From positions 59,469,159-59,533,158 of the forward strand of contig OX031059.1 in the NCBI GenBank assembly GCA_943736015.1: a stretch of 64,000 nt of DNA, given 5' to 3'. Positions 58,535 through 64,000 of this stretch are shown here, one piece after another; position 1 is the first letter of the stretch; each line of letters starts with the position of its first letter. The position numbers and the translations under genes are program-made. The notes under the pieces were generated by a model. It did no database searches. It was not told the origin of the DNA and saw only the letters and a program-made list of their open reading frames with translations. The stretch comes from Tridacna crocea. Lineage: Eukaryota > Mollusca > Bivalvia > Cardiida > Cardiidae.

Positions 58535-58697
58535 CAGAGTCGTAGAAGTAGTCAGCTATTGCTCATTTCCCAGTGCTATTTTTAGAAAATATTGTGGGCA
58601 AGGGCTTTCAAAATCGTATTTCTAGAATTATAGCTAAACTTTTTATCAGGCAACATTTTTAGAGCATCTCAATTTTAAGCCATTTAAAGATGTTGTA

Positions 58698-58884
58698 TTA
58701 ATTCCTTTGCCATACGGCAAAATTTAGACTTGTCATTTTCGAAGCGTTTACAGAAGACAAGATCAAAAGATCAGATTTGTTTCGGATGAGTTATAAAAAC
58801 AACGTGAGAAAAGAAGAAAATGCTGGTAACCTGAGTTTCTTCTTTTGGTTCGTTAAAACACATAGTTATTTGGCAAAGGATGAA
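58698..58884 (+). mobile_element. Degenerate family 1 MITE
   Basis: 'tttgccatacggcaaaattt', 'gaagaaaatgctggtaacc' and 'ttggcaaagga' in order. Confidence 0.65.
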
Positions 58885-59855
58885 AGGAGAGAAATGTATA
58901 GAAAAATTTAGTTTACGAGTTGTTTTCGATTATCATTGAGAGTTTTCAACAATCGATTACTTCAGAACATATGTTACATATCAGGCTCTTAAGAAAACAA
59001 AACAAAACAAAACAAAAAACACACACACACAAAAAGGTTAACTAAGCTTTTTTTTCAAAAAAAGAAACATTTTCTAATTCAATTACCACAGGCAGCTAGA
59101 AGCAAGAACAATTTAGATGAGAGAAGATCTGCACTGGCACGAACTTCTAAACGGCCACTTTTGTTTCTCCTATAAATTGGAGCAAGTAAAAGAAATATTA
59201 ATAAAAAGAAATCGTGACATATATCTGGACGTTAACCATAGTATTATGATGAAAAGATTTTCGCGTGGTGACTACCAGCTAAAGCATTTTGATAAAGAGA
59301 TGCATAAAATACTGAACTTTTGTAAGCAAGAAGAAAAAACATGAAAATTATTTTCTGTGAAAAAATGTAATCCGAAAAAAATCAGCATGAAGTTTTCATA
59401 AACATGATTTTTCAATTTTCAATGTTGATTGAATGAACGACAAAAAATTTCTTCCGCGTCAAAAATTGAATCAATTCTCTTCAGAATTTGGCTCGGTATG
59501 TTTTGAGACCGGTCAAATATTCTGCAAAAAAAGAAATCAAATAATCTGTCCCTTTCATAGGCTGCGGACGCGAGAAAAGCTCTATGGGAAATTACAGCTT
59601 AAAAATGGCCGTTTAGAAGTTCGTTTCAGTGTATATGCATTGATTATGATGGTATATCAAAAGTTCGAGCATGCGATTGTTCGAATTTTTTGTTAACATT
59701 ATGTAGAGAAACATGCTCACTCGAGTAACCCGAAATTCAGCTGACCTGATTTATGTTATCACATTTGTATGAGAACTAGAATGACTAGAGTGACCTGACA
59801 AGCACACAGAAATATTCTTCATAGATAGATCGGTCTCGAGTGACGTTTCGATCAG
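58885..59855. other. No confident gene; A/CA-rich microsatellite at 58990-59035
   Basis: Contains (AAAAC)n and CA repeats. Two open plus frames (59117-59344 and 59433-59696) are A-rich and lack recognisable domains. An acceptor-like 'aattaccacag' precedes 59092. Confidence 0.4.
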
Positions 59856-59865
59856 TGTTACATAC

Positions 59866-59960
59866 TTGTCTGATCTTGACTCTACACTGTCCGACAAGGA
59901 GATATCATTGCCCACAATATAACTTTGAAATAGCGACATTTAGGTTTTTACTATTGAACT
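59866..59960 (+). mobile_element. Family 3 MITE, right half
   Basis: 'gtctgatcttgactctacac', 'ctgtccgacaaggagatatc' and 'ataactttgaaatagcgac' match the right half of 62609-62820. Confidence 0.7.
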
Positions 59961-60054
59961 GCAAATTTCAGTTTAGTCTCAGGAAGTAAGAGAAAAATGG
60001 AAGAAAATAAATCGCACAGTTATAGAAACAGAATGTTGGTTAACAAACCTATAG

Positions 60055-60250
60055 GCTGCTATGCGCTACTCACTGACCTTTTGCAGAGTGTAGATCAAGA
60101 TGAGAATGCACAGAAGGTGCAGTCTGATCTTTGATCTACACTGTCCACAAAAAGAATATTTTCTCCTAAAACGTTCCTATGAAAAAGACAAAAAAATGTT
60201 TTACTGTCGCTTTAAAACTTTTATTTCCCTTATTCAGTAGGAAAATGATA
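60055..60250 (+). mobile_element. Family 3 MITE, diverged copy
   Basis: The core GTGTAGATCAAGATGAGA...GGTGCAGTCTGATC is palindromic and bordered by 'actcactgacc' and 'attcagtagg'. It directly precedes a family 1 copy. Confidence 0.65.
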
Positions 60251-60255
60251 AATGT

Positions 60256-60670
60256 TTAACCCTTTATCTCACAATCCTTGTTTTCACGTCCCTGCGATAG
60301 ATGCTTTTTGAAAACATTGTGGGAAAAGGTGAAAAATGCTGGTCACCAGCTTTTTCTCCATTTCCCACAATGTTTTCTACCCTTCCCGAAACAAGTTCAG
60401 TTTTTGAGTCACATTTGTTTTGTCATCTGCAAATGTTTTCAATTTGGAAGAGTCTCTGAAAATAACCAAACGACAAAATTTTAAGCTTGTCGAAATTGAA
60501 AGCATCTGCAGACGACAAAATAAAAGTGACTGTGTTTTGTGAAGGGTAGAAAACATTGTGGGAAAAGGAGAAAATGCTGGTTACCAGCATTTTCTCCTTT
60601 TCCAACAATGTTTTCTAAAGGCTTCTTTCTCAGGGTCGTCAAAAGTAGGGATTGTGTGGTAATGGGTCAA
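60256..60670. mobile_element. Two family 1 MITEs fused in opposite orientation
   Basis: 60256-60463 is a reverse copy (TTAACCCTTTATC start) lacking its last bases. 60464-60670 is a forward copy lacking its first TTAA (starts ACCAAACGACAAAA). They meet at their AAACGACAAAATTTTA ends. Both cores are intact, so two strong hairpins lie about 200 bp apart. Confidence 0.85.
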
Positions 60671-60674
60671 AGTG

Positions 60675-61490
60675 TATCGATTCTCTCAGTACCCTATCTA
60701 TGTGATATCTGGAACAGAATAATTACGTGAAGATCAACAAAATTGTTACGGTACTTACAGCCACTCTGGTTTGTGTTGCCTTTTTCTTGGGGGTTTCTAG
60801 GTTTATAGCACAAATATTAAAACAAGATATAAACCATTTTTTATCTTGCTCTAGATTATATTTTAATCAGATCACTTCACTCTAGACATTATTAAAATGG
60901 GGTTTTAGGACTAATCGCATTCTGGGTTTTGATTATTCATAGAAAAAAAGAATGTTATTATGCGGAATACTAGGTCAAGTTTCAATCGTACGGTATTTTT
61001 ACAACATACCTGGCTAACCATTATCCTGCTAAAAAACTAAAATGAAATTTTCAGTTCGATATTAAAAACCCAAAATATCGCTATTTCAACATTACATTGT
61101 GGGCAATGAGATCTACGTAGTTTTTGTTGAACTATGTTTCACAGACAAATACGGAGTTATCTCCCCTTTGGGTGTAGATATTTTAAAGATTTTACTGATT
61201 TCAATCAGAACTTCTACGAAACAGAGTTCTTCTAGGGATTTATTTATTATTTAGGAATGGGTAGTATTTATATGCAGGATGTACTTATGGAAATTTATGA
61301 CAAGGCTTTTGAGAATTATTTTGCATTTAGATTTATAGTGGGGAAGGAATTAAACGTTGAATTACAGCTTTCTTACATACCGACGAATGCTGAAAAGATC
61401 CCGTTGAAAGTAATCTCGCAACCAGTTTTCTTACGGATTTAATTATTGCACATTGCGGCCCCCCTCGACTACCCTATATAGAAACATCTC
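60675..61490. other. No gene seen
   Basis: AT-rich. An open plus frame at 61257-61442 (starting MGSIYMQDVLMEIYDK) looks compositionally protein-like but has no recognised family or clear splice sites. Confidence 0.35.
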
Positions 61491-61495
61491 CAGTC

Positions 61496-61725
61496 TTAAC
61501 CCTTATCTGACAATCCCGACTTATAACGACCCTTGGGACGCAGCCTTTTGAAAACATCTTGGGAAAAGGAGAAAATGTTGGTTACCAGCATTTTCTCCTT
61601 TTCCCCACAATGTTTTCTCTTCTATGAAAGATACATTTTCTCTTTTGAGTTACATTTAAATTGCTGTCTGCAAATGCTATGAGTTTGGATGAGTCTTCCT
61701 TTTTCGTCACGTGGTAAAGAGTTAA
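61496..61725 (-). mobile_element. TTAA MITE, family 1
   Basis: TTAACCCTTATCTGACAATC and GGTAAAGAGTTAA ends, core GTTGGTTACCAGCATTTTC. Confidence 0.88.
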
Positions 61726-62014
61726 GCCGGAATGTTCAAAGCCTGCAATTTTGACTTCCCTATGCAAAAATATCCCCTATTGTAAGCCAGACTGTACACA
61801 GCCTGCAATTGTTGTCAGGTCTAACCGGAGGTTAAAAACGCGCTACCTTAAACAAAATGTGTTTTTGCGATAAAGCTAAAATCCCTTAGATTAGATTGTG
61901 AAATTATAACTATTTTATAGCAAGTTGCTCTCATTAAAATGTCAGCTGAGTTCTGTAAAAAGGGGATTTTACATCTACAAAAAAGCATCGAGCCATGTCA
62001 TCCTATGCTGAATG

Positions 62015-62280
62015 GGTAATTGACCGGATATGACCCATTTTCGAACTCGTTTAAGATGATATCAGGACAAACCGACATCACCCATTATCGAACTCGTCCG
62101 AGATATTCTAATGAATCACGTTCTGAACAAGTTTCACAAGTATCGGACTGAAAATGTGGCTTCTAGAGCGTACACAAGGTAAAAGTTGACGACGGACGAA
62201 GAATGTCGCACGACGGACTCTGGACACAGCACGATCACAAAAGCTCAACTTGAGCTCTTCGTGCTCAGGAGAGCTAAAAA
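62015..62280 (+). repeat. 3' part of a 145-bp-core pearl-like element
   Basis: About one and a half core units ('catgacccattttcgaactc'-like, 'gaaaatgtggcttctagagc'), a 'gacgacggacgaagaatg' segment, then the tail hairpin GAGCTCTTCGTGCTC and AGGAGAGCTAA. Confidence 0.75.
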
Positions 62281-62379
62281 CTAGTGTTTTAGTTGTTCTC
62301 TTCCGGCTGGAAATTTCCGCCCACCCTCCCCCCAAAAAAATGCTCTCCTCTTTCTTCTTACTGTGGCGCCTCTTCTAGG

Positions 62380-62530
62380 CCATGTCGTACCTAGGTCATT
62401 TCGTACAATTTTGGTCATTTCGTACCTACCTATTCTCTTTTTTTTTGTTCATTTCGAACCCACTTCGATGATTTCGTACCCACCTTGGTCAATTCATATC
62501 CAGTTTTTGATATCAATTTGGTAATTTTGA
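62380..62530. repeat. Short-phrase array 'catttcgtacc'
   Basis: 'ggtcatttcgtacc' and variants occur about six times in 150 bp. No inverted partner was seen. Confidence 0.65.
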
Positions 62531-62608
62531 ACCTAGTTTTAATACTATTTTCTTGTGTTGTTTCTCGAATGACAACAGCTTTTGTACGTAGCTCCAATTG
62601 AAATTATG

Positions 62609-62820
62609 TTGACCCTTTTGTTGCTTAGCGCGACTCACAGATCCTTTGCGGACGGTGTAGATCAAGATCAGACTGCACAGAACGTGCAGTCTGATCTTGA
62701 ATCTACACTGTCCGATACGGAGATATAATTCTCCAAAACATAACTTTGAAATGGCAATATTTTGGTGTTTACTATAGTATTGAACATTTTATGTTAGTTA
62801 TTTAGCAGGATAAGGGTTAA
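62609..62820 (+). mobile_element. TTAA-type MITE, family 3 (212 bp)
   Basis: TTGACCCTTTTGTTGC start and AAGGGTTAA end. The core palindrome of about 60 bp reads GGTGTAGATCAAGATCAGAC ... GTCTGATCTTGAATCTACAC around CACAGAACGTG. It has the same plan as families 1 and 2 but an unrelated core. Confidence 0.8.
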
Positions 62821-63249
62821 ATTTCGCCAAAGAAAGACTATGATGTTTCTTACCATTATTGGTGTGTGTTTTTTTTAAGTTTTAAGTTGCAGCCTAAGGA
62901 TTGATTAGGAATTCTCAGTTCATTTCTCGCCAAGTTTTGCAAAAAATTTACTTTGGTCTATTTGAAATGCTGTAATGTGCCTTTTTTTATTTAGAAACAG
63001 CTGATTTGCGGTGCCATTGATGTTATGCATCAATATTTTCTTGTAAGTACTATATTACCACATAAAGGTTGTTGCTTATTCCTAGATCGATATGTCTGGG
63101 ACTTTTCCGGTCAACAGTTTTCATTATTGGTATTACTTGTTGAAGGCCTAATTTATCAGCGTGTCTATGTGTCTATCAAATAGGCTGGGACCTTGGGCTT
63201 CAACTCATAACGTGTACAATAAGTCAAACTTTGTACATTTCTGAAAACA

Positions 63250-63430
63250 AGACCTGGGTCCGTATTCACCAACCATTCTTAAGAACGTTCTTTGTCTTAT
63301 TCTCCAGAATTTTCTACGTTTGTAAGTAACACAACTTCTGATTGGCTAAACCATTCGGTTTAGCCAATCAGAAGTTGTGTTACTTACAAATTTAGAAAAT
63401 CTTGGAGAATAAGACTGAAAATAGTCTGTA
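63250..63430. mobile_element. Palindromic MITE with 122-bp hairpin
   Basis: 63294-63415 is almost a perfect inverted repeat: GTCTTATTCTCC at one end, GGAGAATAAGAC at the other, with GATTGGCTAAACC / GGTTTAGCCAATC at the centre. The flank 'gtccgtattcaccaaccatt' is typical of a widespread foldback MITE type. Confidence 0.85.
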
Positions 63431-63434
63431 ACCG

Positions 63435-64000
63435 GCTAGGTTCTTTTTGGATACAACGAACAAGAGGCAGTTTGTAATTTAATTGAGTTTTTAATGTTTC
63501 AGAATGCAAATGATTGTCATAATTAAATGAAATAGGGTTGACAAAATGTAGAGAAGATAGAGAGACGGTAGAGAAAAGGGAAGAGTGCCAGTGTAGTGCA
63601 AGTGAAGGTAAACGCTACCTCTAGACCTTATCTACAACTAGAAAGAACAGAGCTGACTACAGGCCTTTTATAGCATTGGTCAGCCTGAGTGGACACTGTG
63701 CACGTGCGGCACATGAAATGTACATGTAAAGAGAGTAAAGTATAGTAACCTGCTTATAACTTGACATATTATACACAGAGTTTAGAAGACAAGTATAGGA
63801 AACTACAACATAGTACAATGATTATTAACTTTAGTATAGATGACAATAGAGTTACAGAATACAAAATACAGAAGATTAAATGGAAATTAATGAAGAATGA
63901 TGCCAGTAAGGAAATGCATGTATGTCGTCTGCAATGAAACCTGTCAAGATAACATTTGGTTATTATACAAGAAGAATGTGATATCAAAGCACTGACAAGG
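63435..64000. other. No gene seen
   Basis: AT-rich with 'agagagacggtagagaaa' purine-rich text. No element or exon was recognised up to the window edge. Confidence 0.4.

Noticed and set aside
59117-59696. Two plus-strand ORFs as a small gene pair
   Set aside because: A-rich composition, no recognisable domain and no consistent splice structure. They may be chance ORFs.
1-64000. CRISPR-like arrays
   Set aside because: The regular repeats are long eukaryotic tandem arrays without spacer structure or cas genes, and the genome has introns.

Overview
Nature of the window. This is AT-rich, intron-rich metazoan DNA with few genes and very many repeats. Several repeat types resemble those of bivalve molluscs: pearl-like elements (tandem cores of about 145-157 bp between terminal hairpins), degenerate 'gaccttgaccttgaacc' and 'gacctagtgacctag' repeats, TTAA-flanked hairpin MITEs and a tRNA-derived SINE. 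I therefore infer a bivalve, or at least a mollusc. No bacterial-style operon, CRISPR array, rRNA or intact tRNA gene was found.

Main gene. The left quarter carries one multi-exon gene on the minus strand. Six internal exons (16041-15957, 14644-14449, 13354-13149, 8907-8189, 4180-4123, 2482-1111) join without a phase break. They encode a KMT5A/SETD8-like SET domain, a linker of about seven imperfect 26-34 residue Ser/Thr/Asp-rich repeats, and a C-terminal region with two CxxC...H zinc-finger-like motifs. That region ends in a stretch I associate from memory with Crypton-like tyrosine-recombinase-derived proteins. The gene runs off the left edge. The SET exon joins the linker through a predicted non-canonical GC-AG intron. 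If that intron is retained, a stop at 13105 gives a SET-only protein. A possible first exon (MAAPTRLHK plus a donor, in the right phase) lies at 28072-28046, inside one arm of a 250-bp inverted duplication.

Other coding traces. A HIRAN-like domain ORF lies on the minus strand at 42868-42479, inside a TA-flanked element with CCGTATTTATTC ends. A hAT transposase C-terminus is at 49223-48939 (minus). A Ty3/Gypsy-like gag relic lies around 52465-52870. A single plausible plus-strand exon of unknown function is at 56048-56170. A CpG-rich segment ending in a strong donor (about 55500-55337, minus) could be a first exon and promoter.

Repeats by region. 1-310: 156-bp tandem repeat. 2.5-16 kb: introns full of MITEs and pearl-like repeats. 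16-24 kb: hAT-like TIR element (18390-19904), 102-bp minisatellite, and a cluster of spaced GTCCCAAGTGCAACA motifs. 24-28 kb: inverted duplication. 31.4-33.7 kb: hAT-like element with a nested pearl-like array. 35.4-36.8 kb: 145-bp array. 39.3-44 kb: two TA-flanked CCGTA elements flanking an inverted partner of the 32-33 kb array. 44-63.5 kb: dense TTAA MITEs in at least three hairpin families, several nested or fused, and a 122-bp palindrome at 63.3 kb.

The two main results are the predicted SET/zinc-finger/recombinase-like chimera with its possible splicing switch, and the swarm of TTAA-ended MITEs that share one architecture but carry different palindromic cores.
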